NCBI GenBank assembly: GCA_950295325.1
Contig: OX485807.1
Location: 32,273,666 to 32,337,665, forward strand
DNA from: Polytrichum commune
Taxonomy: Eukaryota > Streptophyta > Polytrichopsida > Polytrichales > Polytrichaceae
Direction: 5' to 3'
Length of the DNA: 64,000 nucleotides
Part shown: positions 48,841 to 59,799 of the stretch, in pieces
Layout of the letters: each line of letters begins with the position of its first letter
How positions within the stretch are numbered: the first letter of the stretch is position 1
Position numbers and translations under genes: made by a program
Notes under the pieces: generated by a model
What the model was told of the DNA's origin: nothing
Databases searched by the model: none
Seen by the model: the letters and a program-made list of their open reading frames with translations, nothing else

Positions 48841-49499
48841 ATATACAAGTTATTTTTTGTGAAATGAAGTAATACACATACAATTGCAACAATAAATATA
48901 CAAGTGACAATATGTATACACAAAAAACATCCATTCGTATATAGTCATTAACATAAGTATACAAATATACTTTTGAACAATAATCAACCCCTATAATATG
49001 TATAACAAAATATCCTAGCTTTCATCAGCAAAGTCGTTGAAAACTTTTTCATCTCCCGGATGTAACTCATAAACATTTGATTCACCAATATATGTCATTG
49101 TAGCCAATGCAATTATTGTCTCTAAGTCTACCATCAAATGATCAGTAAGATCATATGTCCACTTGTTGTTAGCCCCTTTTTGATATTAACATAAACCAAT
49201 CTCCTTGCTACTTTGAGTTGAACGAATCATTTCAAAACCCTAATATTGCCTCTTTTCCCGATATTACCTTGACACCGTGTACATGGTTCATACTACCCTA
49301 TAAGGTTGCTAACGAAAATCGTTAATCCTAGTTAATCCTAATTTCATCCAATATGAAAATTTATGATATGTAGTATAGTAACAATACCATACAAGTACAA
49401 TTATTGTATACTTTTTAAAGGCCTTTCATATATGTACATAATTATAAATTATAACATGTATACCATATGTATACGTAATACGGCAAGGTCCAAATCAAT

Positions 49500-50345
49500 A
49501 CCCCTCCTGTGCACTCACGTATACTCGTACATGTTTAGTACAGTGCACCCCCCGAGAACGCAATACCATAGTCGTAATTCTTGAAGCCTTCACATGTGTC
49601 CATTTTAGCAGCTCCGTAGTGATACCCAAATGTAGTGCAATTGTGGAAAGTTAGAATGTGAGAGTCCATGGAAAGTGGAATTGTAGCCATGTTGTTAATG
49701 GCGCGCGTCTTTGCCAAATCTCTTTGCATTCTAGTTTGCATCCATTGCGCAAACTCTAGAACCATTGCCAAATCAAGAGGGTACTCTATTTGTAACCAGC
49801 CTTGCCTCCGGCCCACATGTGATGTGCGGAACGCAACCCTCCTGTCACGAGACTCCTTCTTAGCAACAACTCATTCCTTGCACACCACAATGTAATCAAG
49901 AAAAGAAATTCATCAAAGGTTCACAACATTTCCACCTCCAAACCAAATCACGCTCGCATGTGGTACGGCTACATGGCTATGGAGTTTGTTATCATGTATA
50001 GATGTGCGGCCCTCAATTCCACATATGTCATCCTCTCGGCTTCCCTATGCCATGCAATTGCACACAACTCATGCCAGCCTCTTCTTCGTCATCCCAAACA
50101 TGTCAACGTGTGTATGGATAGCCTTGTAAGTATTCATTGCACAACCCAAGAGCTTCATCTACAATGTAACCCTTTGACACTAACCCCTCTGGCAAAAGAC
50201 CTATTCCTCACTATTCATCTCTCCACACGATACATCCACTTGCACCCCATTGGTCCATAAATTGCAAGTTCATCCACTAGATGGATTACCAAATGCGACA
50301 TAATGTCCCAGAAACTAGAGGTAAACCAACACTTCAAGATACATA
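49500..50345 (-). mobile_element. Decayed CACTA (En/Spm) transposon, TNP2-type DUF4218 relic
   Basis: On the minus strand from about 50345 the translation reads FTSSFWDIMSHLVIHLVDEL, then GP, KWMYRVER and a TGA stop near 50217, then VRNRSFARG. After a frame change comes GYIVDEALGLCNEYL, ending near 50103. This order (FF.IM.HL..HL.DE, GP, WMY..ER, VRN, G.I.E, C..YL) is that of the DUF4218 domain of plant CACTA transposases. The stop, the short deletion after ER and the frameshift show that it is dead. A 93-codon frame just downstream (49535-49816) may be more of the same element but was not recognised. No intact ends were delimited. Confidence 0.65.
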
Positions 50346-51120
50346 GCGTCTTTGCAACATATTGCTTTAGCCAAACTTATTCACATAGGTTCACCTCCTT
50401 CACACAAACTTTCTGAAGCACAATACTCAACCTAATAATCCTAGCCCAAGCCAACGGATGGAGGACATGTCGAATTGCCATGGGCAATATTTGTCATGAC
50501 AAAACATGCATTGGTGGGTCTTTTGATACCAATGTAGATGTTGATTATTGATGCACATGCATTCACCTACAAACCATCCCAGTGTGGATGATAACATGGC
50601 CCCCTTACACCTATGCATGTGAACTAATATCTTTGGCCAACTTAACCTCTATGCCCATGCAACCAATTCTCCATGCCCATGGCTACCACCTCCCCCATGT
50701 TACCCTCACCATATGCACTTGTTTTGCACCCATGGTCTCCCCACCTTTCCAACTTTCTTTCCTCTTTTTGTTTGTCATAAGTTTTTATTCTTTTCTAGAA
50801 TAGTGGGGAATGGTGGGGTGACAGCCTCACCATGACCACGTTGTTCGTTGTATATAGATGTTCCACATGGGATTTGAATGGTCTCAACCAATGTAGGAAT
50901 GACATGTGGTAGAATTGAAGATAGAAGTCTTTCATTTTGATTTATTGAGTATATAACCCTCTATGGTAGTCAAGTTTGTGTAACATATGCAATCAACTTA
51001 ACTCTTAGGTCAACTTATACAAATTCGAGTGACATACTAATCTTTTCCTAATGGAAATTACGGCCACATGCCACTTGGCCAAGTTCACCCAATGGCAATT
51101 ATCTAGCATTTTGGCCCAAT
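50345..51120. other. DNA flanking the CACTA relic, no gene seen
   Basis: If the transposase was once complete, its catalytic TNP2 part should lie here on the minus strand, but I could not recognise it. Only frames of 63-73 codons are present. Confidence 0.4.
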
Positions 51121-51122
51121 CA

Positions 51123-51516
51123 CTACACTAAATATTGTATTTAGTGTCACCAAATCCTTTTGTCTTGCTTGTTACTAATTGTAAACCGCTTGTGTAGTGT
51201 CACCGACAACAAATGTAAAACTAACTCTTTTTTGGTCATTTCTTGTATTTGGGCATTATACATTTACAATGTTGCAATTACTATCACTTACTAAGTGATT
51301 TTTCATCCAAACTTCAACCATCCATGACAATATCTCACTACAAAATTGTTAGGATGCAAAATATACCAAACTTTGCTTTAGCAATTGGCATGGATTTCAT
51401 CCAAATTTCAATCATCCATGACAATACTCATAAACTTATACATAAGAGGTGTCATCAGACAAGTTACCACAATGACATAAAATATCATATGACACTAATT
51501 ACAATATTTTATGTAG
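51123..51516. mobile_element. CACTAAAT-type MITE, copy 4
   Basis: The left end CACTACACTAAATATTGTA followed by TTTAGTGTCACC is intact; the right end, CACTAATTACAATATTTTATG then TA, is degraded. It shares with copy 3 the internal AAAATTGTTAGGATGCA segment. No ORF was seen. Confidence 0.65.
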
Positions 51517-51544
51517 TCATAGTACATTGCTTATCCCATTTAGT

Positions 51545-51720
51545 GCATGTTACTATTCGGAGTTACACAATGCTATAACTATCTAATGAGAATGTAATAT
51601 TTTACCAAGCAAAGTCATCTATATTCTATAATGTCCAACAACCTATTAAACCTTCATTAGTGAATATTAAACTCATGCATAAGACGTCATTGCACTGTGT
51701 GACTCCAAATAGTAACACCA
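51545..51720. mobile_element. Small inverted-end element, S1
   Basis: TTACTATTCGGAGTTACACA at the left is mirrored by TGTGTGACTCCAAATAGTAA at the right, about 170 bp apart. It sits directly beside MITE copy 4. It is related to 61847-62030 and, more distantly, to 4325-4530. No ORF was seen. Confidence 0.65.
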
Positions 51721-51729
51721 ACAGTGAGA

Positions 51730-52465
51730 CTGGGAGGTCATGGAGTGCACCGCAAGGCTTCCGAGCCGCCTGTGTGAATGGGGTTTAAGTAGGGCTTTAG
51801 GGTTCGTGTTTTTTTGGGGAGTTCTTGTAGTTCCCAAAAGATTGCTTGATCCCGAAGCTTTCTTATCAGTTGACCTCCTGTGTAGGTAAATATAGAGCAG
51901 TCAATACTATATTACTATAGCTTACCTCCAAAGCTTATTATGCCCCCCCCTTCCCACCTAACTTTACCAAATTACCAAAGTCTTTCCTAAAAACCGGGTA
52001 AAGCTCTCTCGGTTATAGCGGAGGCATCCGGCTATCCCAATGCACCTACAAGAACTTGCTTTGGAGATTGTCGAGTAGGCTTTAATTAAGTAATTTTCAC
52101 AAATGTTCATTGTTTTGTCTACCAAGCAATGAATATTGGATAGTTTTTGTCCCATCCCCATATGCCTTACTACTCATCTATCTTATCATCGGGTTTTGTT
52201 AATGAAGCTCCTCATGCCTTCACAACTAAGACTAAAAGCAACCAATCACAAGGGCGGGAGGCGACACTCTTAAAGGCCATACATTCTTGCCTCATGTCTA
52301 GCTACCGATGCAAGGGTCAGTGCTTGAGGCTTAAAACCTCCACTTTTTAAACCGTGCCACATCATTTGCCACCTAGGCTCGAGACTAGATAGTGTTGATG
52401 GTGTGAAGGCCGTGTTTTTAGAACCAACTTTTAGGCCTTAACTAAAGTCAAGTGGGAAGGGGGGA
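51730..52465. other. Intergenic DNA, no gene seen
   Basis: Only short frames are present. No repeat structure was noted apart from a CCCCCCC tract near 51942. Confidence 0.55.
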
Positions 52466-52468
52466 TTA

Positions 52469-52977
52469 GGGCCACCTTCACACATGAACCAAGAGCCGTG
52501 ACCATGAAATTGTGAGAGCCCCCAAAAAAGTGTCCAAAGGTTGTCCCAAGACACCTCCAAAATCATGTAGTGTGATCACGGAGCCTCAAGTGTAGTGTGA
52601 AGCCATATGTGACTGGTCCCTCAACCAAATGCTATTTCAATGAATTTCTATTCATGAGGGTCCTCACACATGATAAAATAGAATAAATCAACAGTTGTGA
52701 GCGTTCCGAGTGCCATGGTCTCCCGGTTTTGTGTTAGGCCTACCTCCAAGAAATGGTTTTTCAAAATAGTCAAAATGACCATGAAACATGGTCCATTCGA
52801 TGCCATGTAGGAATCCATGTGGACTTTACATCCATCTTCCATTCACGTACTCCGTTGGTCCCTCAAGCGTAGTGTGAAGCGAACTTGGACCGGCTCCGCC
52901 TTTTCCACCAATGAGAGTGCTTGAAGTGGAATGGTCACGGGCTCTCAGTCTCGTGTGTGAAGTGGCCACTGTGGCCC
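52469..52977. mobile_element. MITE with GGGCCACTTCACAC inverted ends, copy C
   Basis: 509 bp flanked by TA on each side. The left end is GGGCCACCTTCACACATGA. The right end contains TGTGTGAAGTGGCCACTGTGGCCC, carrying an extra short duplication of GTGGCC. It has the same orientation as copy B and is inverted relative to copy A. The interior is over 400 bp of non-coding sequence alignable with the others. Confidence 0.8.
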
Positions 52978-52979
52978 TA

Positions 52980-54365
52980 ATATTATTAGGGAGTCGTACA
53001 TGCATAAGAATGTTCAGCTGGGGTGGGTGGGTTCGGTGGGGCCAGCAATTAGACCCCTAGATGCTTGCATCAAGCAAATAATACTTGAATATTGGCTGAA
53101 ATTCATATTGATTCCAAAAATGAAGAGGGCGTGTAATTATTGTGAATGAGAAACCCAACAATGCACATGTAGTACATAAACATCAATCACCTACTCTTAA
53201 TGTCCAACAACGACACAATGAAATTTCATAACCTGACTAAGTTTGGGACTTTGGGTTGTAAACAAACAATGGGTGTGATTAATGTTATGTGCTCCTCCTA
53301 ATAAAATGGTTTTTTTTGTTAGGACACTAAGCAATGGTAGTATGATCATAGGCAACCTTACAATATATACCGGTATGTTGAAAAAATATGTTGCATTTGG
53401 AGGTTTGATGCATAAGGCTTCAAGCGGCAAGCTTTGCGCTTTACATTGAACATTCATCATGCTTAGGGTGGGCATTACACTAGAATCCAAGAGAAAAGCA
53501 ACTTTCAAACTAAGTGATCCTATTGACCGAGACCAAGATTCTAGACCCAAAGAGTTTACATTAGGGTTTGGGTCCAAGGTATGGCAAGATGAAGTGACAA
53601 TTATGTACCATCACTTTCAGGTCGATTCTCATCAGTCCCAACTTAGAAACATGTTCCTCGTAGCTCGAGTATCCAATCTTCAAGCTTGAAAACTCAATAT
53701 CAAGTTAAAAAATAAGGTCCATTACAGGGTGTTTTGGACCCCAAGTTTCTTACACTTGGACCCTAATATACACCCATCCGTATTGTAATGTAACATGGAG
53801 GGTGCTTGAACCAACACTTTGAGTGATTTGGCCTATTTTTGGAGCATGTATGGATTAGTGGTATGCACAAATGGCTTAGCAAATTGGCTTAGACATAGTG
53901 GAAACAAAATAAATTGCACGTCACATGAATATACTACAAATAATTGAAGTCACTTATCCTAAATCCATCCCTAGATTCCCCCACTTTTTCCCATTGAAGA
54001 TGGCTCCCAAAACCATCACGATACTTGCCCAAAATCGCTACCATTTCCGCCCAAATTAACCCTGCTATCCTAAAATTGCCCCCACCTTTTGCCTACACCA
54101 TCCCCGCACTAAAGCCAATTTTTCATGCAATTAAAAAAAAATGTTTTCTTATAAGTTTTGCATGTGAGATCTTAATAAATACATATAAGCAAGCCACTCC
54201 TTAGCTACGTCCCGATGCTTGCACAAATCCAATCCCACTTTTGCCCAAAGTCAACCCCATATTCACCCGAAACCACCCCCATGCCTCACTTAAATTTGCC
54301 CACGCTTTGCATCCTTGGAGACATTTAGACGATTTAAGGTGTAAGGTTGAGGCATCTATAACTGA
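52980..54365. other. Intergenic DNA, no gene seen
   Basis: Frames reach 126 codons (53197-53577, minus) but match nothing I know. A C-rich stretch of repeated GCCCAAA/CACCCC words lies at about 54025-54310. No gene is supported. Confidence 0.5.
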
Positions 54366-54369
54366 TAAA

Positions 54370-54840
54370 ATAAGAGAATTAGCATTTGTTTAGAAGGAGT
54401 AATAGCATAGGATTATCATTCTTGCGAAGATAAACTAATTCTAAGGACAATGAAAACTTTTAAATCTTGTTTTCATGAATATGAAAATTGCTACAAATGT
54501 TGAAGCAATAAACTCTACTAAACACATAGTCAATCTATAGGTTAACCAATAACCGCCTTTCTAAATGCTAATTCTTTGATACATCAATTGTCAAAACCCT
54601 TACAAGGGTGATCAATCACATGCCGCCACCACATAAACCCTAACTCCGTCCGCCTCAAAACCATAGATTTGATCCATGTCGCCATTACATGTAACTTATC
54701 CTAGTGAGCGGTTAAATGGACTTGGTCGATTATGGATGCCTCAACCTTGTTCCATATACATGACTAGAAGACATGCATAGGGGTTGCTTTGGGTGGGGTG
54801 TCTTGGGAGATTTTGGGACATGATTGGTCGAGATCCTAGT
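54370..54840 (+). repeat. Dispersed repeat of about 460 bp, copy 1
   Basis: It aligns in direct orientation with 58940-59400. Shared strings in order are GGAGTAATAG, AAATTCTAAGGA-like TTCTAAGGA, ATCATGAATATG-like CATGAATATG, CATAGTC, CTATAGGT, TTGTCAAAAC, AACCATAGAT and TAAATGGAC. The pair is strongly diverged. No coding content or terminal repeats were recognised. Confidence 0.6.
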
Positions 54841-54844
54841 GTTT

Positions 54845-56070
54845 CCAAGTCCAATTGGTCACATCTTGACAACCTTTGGTGGTTCATTAGTAATTTGGGG
54901 TATATTTGCTTAATTATTCTAAAACAATTAGTAATTTTCCTAAATTCTTTGAACTTTAATTGGTTATTTTTCAAACTCTATTGGTTCATCTATAACTAGC
55001 GGCCAATTATTCCCGTTCATTGATACAACACCCTCTACCTTAAGTCAAATATAGTATAGTGAAACGGCTCATTTTGATCATGTGATGGCATGCCAAAGTT
55101 TTGGCTTGCTATTCACCTACCCACGTGTTTGAGAATGTGTTAACATCAATATTCCCAATCCAAGCATGCTTAACATCATTCAACTACTATCGGCCGTTCC
55201 ACTCTAAACTATACCAATACACTCCTTCACCTGAGTTTTTTCAACCCAAATATGCTAGTGCAATACCCTACTATAAGAATAAACATAGTATAACCCCGAA
55301 TATAATCTAGCTCATTCCCGACCCCACCCAACGTACAGACTCAACTTAGCAATGCGACATGACTCATCTCGTGCAAGTGAAATAAACAAATGTCGATTCT
55401 TAACATTCTTAACCTTGCCACACACCAACCCCATCACATATGAGGGTCCGACTAAGCTCAAAGAGCGACTCAACCACACGAGGCTCCCACATACACAAGT
55501 TAATGCATATGCACACCTTCCACAAGAGCCGCTCTTGCATAAACGAGGTGAAGTGGGTCGAATCCATTCACAAAATGGGTTGAATCCATTTCCAAAATGG
55601 GTCGAATCCATTCACAAAGTGGGTCGAATCCATTCATGACGGACCTCAAGGTATAGTGGCCTCCAAGCAAAGGATCTAAAGAGTGTAGGCATCTATCTAT
55701 CTTGCTAGACCCTCGCCCACTCCAAGAATATGGATCCCCTCCCCCCCCCCTCCTCCCTTCTAGAAGTCCGACACTCTGGCCATGAAGTATACGGAGCTTA
55801 AGTAGTTATAATCTAACTTAATGGACAGGTGGCCCTAGTGTATTCTATTGAGCATCATGTGCTCTCTCCACGAAGCTGCTCAAGTGGCGGCCGGTAGGTA
55901 TAATAGACCAAAATCACTTCCGTATAGCCAATCGGAGTGTGTTGCCATGTTAGTATATTGAGGTGAAAATATACCATTAGGCATGCGGATCAACTTATAA
56001 TATGCGGCATCGTTATGTAAGAAGGCATAGGGTTTATGAGGCTTACTAGACTTTGGGGAGATGATTAAAA
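54845..56070. other. Intergenic DNA with a 22-bp tandem array
   Basis: Apart from the array at 55554-55641 (listed separately) and a C run at about 55739-55750, nothing gene-like was seen. Confidence 0.5.
55554..55641. repeat. Tandem array, 22-bp unit, four copies
   Basis: The unit is TGGGTCGAATCCATTCACAA plus two more bases, repeated four times with one to three changes per copy. Because 22 is not a multiple of 3, each copy reads in a different frame and the array does not encode a periodic peptide. Confidence 0.9.
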
Positions 56071-56075
56071 ATTGG

Positions 56076-56463
56076 GCTACTTGTGCTCCCTCCCCAAGGC
56101 CCCGGGCTAGATCGCATCTTTCATTCGGCTGGGGCCCGTCCCTCTCGCGTCTCCTATATTACCCGGTCTTTCTGCCGCATCTGTGTGGGAACTCTTCCTT
56201 GTTGGGAACCAACGTGACAAGTCTTGGTCAAAATTACAAATATTCAAGTTGGCATCACTTTCGTTATTCTCAAGTTCTCAACTGATGGGGTTCCTTCACA
56301 TGCCAAAGGAGGTTAATGGCTTAAGTGACTGGGTATTGTCATGTTAGTTCCCAACATGGAAGAGTTCCCACGCAAGTGTGGGCAGGAAGACCGGATAATG
56401 AAAGAGGTGTGGGAGGACAACCGAATGAAGATGTGATCTAGCCCGAGGCCTCCCCAAGCTACT
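56076..56463. mobile_element. Foldback element with about 120-bp inverted arms
   Basis: The left arm (about 56076-56215) contains GGGCTAGATC, CATTCGG, CCGGTCTTTCTGCC, GTGGGAACTCTTCC and GTTGGGAAC. The right arm (about 56340-56463) contains their complements in reverse order (GTTCCCAAC, GGAAGAGTTCCCAC, GGCAGGAAGACCGG, CCGAATGAAG, GATCTAGCCC). A spacer of about 125 bp separates the arms. There is no ORF. A transcript would fold into a long hairpin. Confidence 0.8.
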
Positions 56464-56469
56464 TTATCG

Positions 56470-58930
56470 ACATTCCACACTATTTTTGAATGTTTATTAC
56501 CTCCATAGCATAATACAAGAGTTTTGTGTTACTGTGGTTGTTATATGGATGAATAAGCATAGTTAAAATTATTTGTAAATTGATTTTGACCCAAGGTGAT
56601 TTGCATGAGGAAATGTTTATTGTTGTTCCTCTATTTCTGAACGTAAAAGATATTGCAACAAAAAAGAGAGGAAAGAACACCGAAGTATCACATTATTCCC
56701 TATAAATCTCAACCCATCCAATGACCATGTACCTACCCCATGATGCTATGATATGATAAACCAAAAAAGCAACACAAAAGCATTAGACATAGTGTATACT
56801 ACACGAACGTGCATGATATGTAGGGAATGTGGACCCATGCACACGGTCACCATTCCAAGTCCATGGCTCCTTCCGAAAGGAAAGTCATGTAGGGTCGGAT
56901 GAGGGATTGTGGCTCTAGGGGGGGGGGGTGGAGGGCCCAAGGCATGCATGGCACAAACTCACCAAGTCTTCAAGATCTTTTCAAGTTTCTTTATACTTCT
57001 TGAGAATGGATTAGATTTTTTAAAAATAAAATATAAAATTGTCTCGTCAAACCATAATATCTTTTTTCTTGAGAAAATTTGAGATTCCTTGACTCCTTAA
57101 CATAATTTAGTGGTAAATGCATGTATCCCTTATAGGAATGGGAGAGAGTGTTTATCCAACCACAACACTTCATACTACAAGAGAGATACTGGGAGGGTGG
57201 GTGAGGTCACCCTCTTTTGAGGCACTACTTTCTTGCACAATTTTTTGCTTCTAGAAATGTGATTCATAATCAAATTTGTCCAAGTAGTTCACATGCCCCA
57301 TTGCACAAAAAAAGAGTGTGAGGTTTATCCGGAACTTGCTATGTCATGCAAGTTGTTTGTCCTCTATGATAGCAAAGAAAACCAACTATCACCACTGGAT
57401 TGTTTTGTGGTTCGGACATCAAATGCTAATCTCAATAGCATGCAAACATGATTTGTCTACTTTGTGTACACACGAAAGACCTTACTATTTGCCAAAAAGT
57501 ATTGTATCTACATACTCCCATCATGGCAAAGTCTTCTCCACTAGTTTAGCATAATACATGATACCACACAACATACACATAACATCCTTTCTCCAAACAA
57601 CAAGCTCTTATGACTACATCCATGAAGGAAATGCCTCACATGTGCCCATCCAACCAACACCACAAAAAACAAGGTTAGTTGTGTACACCAAGTGTCCGCA
57701 ACATTATAACAAGATTCCACATGTTATAAATGTCACAAATATACAAACATAGAGGTAAACTTTGAAAGCAAGAAGGAAACATGTTTTTTAATGTGTCATG
57801 TCATTGTGATTATGCTCTACAAGTGGAAGTAAAAAAATCTATGCACCTTGAGTGTTGCCATCATATGTAACATCTTGATTGTTTTGCGGCACCAATGCAC
57901 AACTCAGCAAACTCTTGATAGCACTTACCTCTATAAACAAGTGACTACTCATTGTTTAATGGTAAATAATGGGTTAAAGTTTGCCTAACCCTAATCCCTT
58001 TGATTAGGAACCAAAGGCCAAATTTCTTTTAGCTTAGGTTACTCCTATCTAGACATACCGGATTAAGCAATATTGTACCCATATTGGTTGCCTTTATGTG
58101 GCTCTTTTCTCAAGTGCTTCTAGGGTTTGCGGGTAGGGGGATGAGGTATGGCCCTCACCTTTTCCCATATACTCCATAGGTACTTACCAAGTCTAATAGT
58201 ATAACCAACCTTATGTGCGTTGTATGGTAATTCCTCATTTTCAAATGTATCCACAATTGTATACTGTGAGGGCTTAGGTATCAAAGGGCTATATTGAGCT
58301 TATATACTCACATATCTTGCTCATAAATATGGCAATATTCATTTATGAAATCTCTCTCTCTCTCTAGAGACAAAGAGAAAGAGAGCTCAATTGTGGTCGG
58401 TTATGGTGGTTAACCACAATCACAACCACATGAAGTACCTTTCACCAATAGAAACACATGGGTCCAAATAACATATGTGTCAAAATATACATGACCATCA
58501 TTCAGAATATGATATTTTGGTATAATTTGGAACAAATTGTAAGTTGTTATGATAATTTTTTTTTGCTATCAAGAATTGTGTTGTTAAGACCCCCTATTCT
58601 ATAATCTTTCAAGTTGGGTTTGTGTGAGCGAAATTTGGGTTGTAAGTCAACATCTTTGGAGAGCATGTTGCCCCACTCTCCATGATCTTCACTTCAAGGA
58701 TCATGGGTTGTTGCCACTACAAGATAAATTTTCGGTACATGATACTATTATACTGATAAATTAACAACTATCTGTTGATTATATAATTGGAGACCTAAAA
58801 ACAACCTTGTGGTGACAAAGAACCCATGCCAAGTGGCAATTACTCTTCATCTTTGCAGTGTTTGTCCAAGCCTTTGAAGACCGTTCATGAGTTTGGAATT
58901 TGGACTCCAGGTAGAGTGAATGAATAGTGA
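56470..58930. other. Intergenic DNA, no gene seen
   Basis: A G run (about 56919-56929) is present. A CT-then-GA hairpin lies at about 58350-58393. Short frames only. Confidence 0.55.
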
Positions 58931-58939
58931 TCTATATAT

Positions 58940-59400
58940 CTATATCTAAATGAGAGGAGTAATAGTGGAGAATTATTTCTCATGCAAAGAGAAACAAATT
59001 CTAAGGAGAATGAAATCATTTAAAAAATAAAATCATGAATATGGAAATTGCTAAAAATTTCAAAGCGTAAATTATAGGGTTACACATAGTCGATCTATAG
59101 GTCAACCCATGACCGCTCATCTCCATGCTACTCTTTGGTTACGATAATTGTCAAAACTCTTATGGGAACAACCAATCACAAGGCACCACCACGTAAACTT
59201 TAACTTTGTTCGCCTAAAAACCATAGATCTCATCTATGTCAACATTACATGACCCTAGTGAACGATTAAATGGACCTGGTCCACTATATGCCTTGACCTT
59301 ATATGGATGGAATCCCTTTGAGTTTGACACAATGTCTAGGGAGATTTCAAAACACAACCCCATCAAGACCCTAGTGTTTCCACGTCCAACCGGTTATGTG
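58940..59400 (+). repeat. Dispersed repeat of about 460 bp, copy 2
   Basis: Direct-orientation partner of 54370-54840. Its right part ends just before the poly(T) tract at 59413, so the poly(A)-tailed insertion that follows may have landed in or beside it. Confidence 0.6.
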
Positions 59401-59412
59401 TTGGCATCTTTG

Positions 59413-59790
59413 GTTTTTTTTTTTTTTTTTTTTTTTTTTGCCCTCATTGCTTGGAGGTATATTCTCTACATTCCTCCAAAACGAAGGGTAAATTTCCCTT
59501 GAAGTCTTGAACTCGAACCGGTTCATTGTGTAAGTTAATGAGCGGCCGGCTCTCTCCATTCATTGCTTTGAGATGCTTTACCGCATTCATGCCGCAATCT
59601 TTGACCCGGACCCAAGAAGAAGCTTCTGATTTGTCAGTTGTTGTGGTGGTGCTTGTCCGGTTTTCTCGTTTTCTTTTTAAGGGCACAAAAACGGAAAGCT
59701 TCCCATTGGGCGAGGTACTCGGGCAGGCCGAAATTTTGAGGTCCCACCGTCCTTCACGAAACTGCACATTCAAACCCTGTCAACTGTGAG
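59413..59790 (-). mobile_element. Poly(A)-tailed insertion with a 109-codon minus-strand frame
   Basis: A run of about 27 T residues (59413-59439) reads as poly(A) on the minus strand. Five bases upstream of it on that strand is the TGA (59446-59444) of a 109-codon frame starting at 59773. The segment is more GC-rich than its surroundings. A frame ending almost directly in poly(A) suggests a retroposed transcript or the tail of a non-LTR element. I do not recognise the protein (it contains VPLKRKRENRTS and SEASSWVRVKDCG), and no target duplication was identified. Confidence 0.35.
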
Positions 59791-59799
59791 TCCTTCTCT

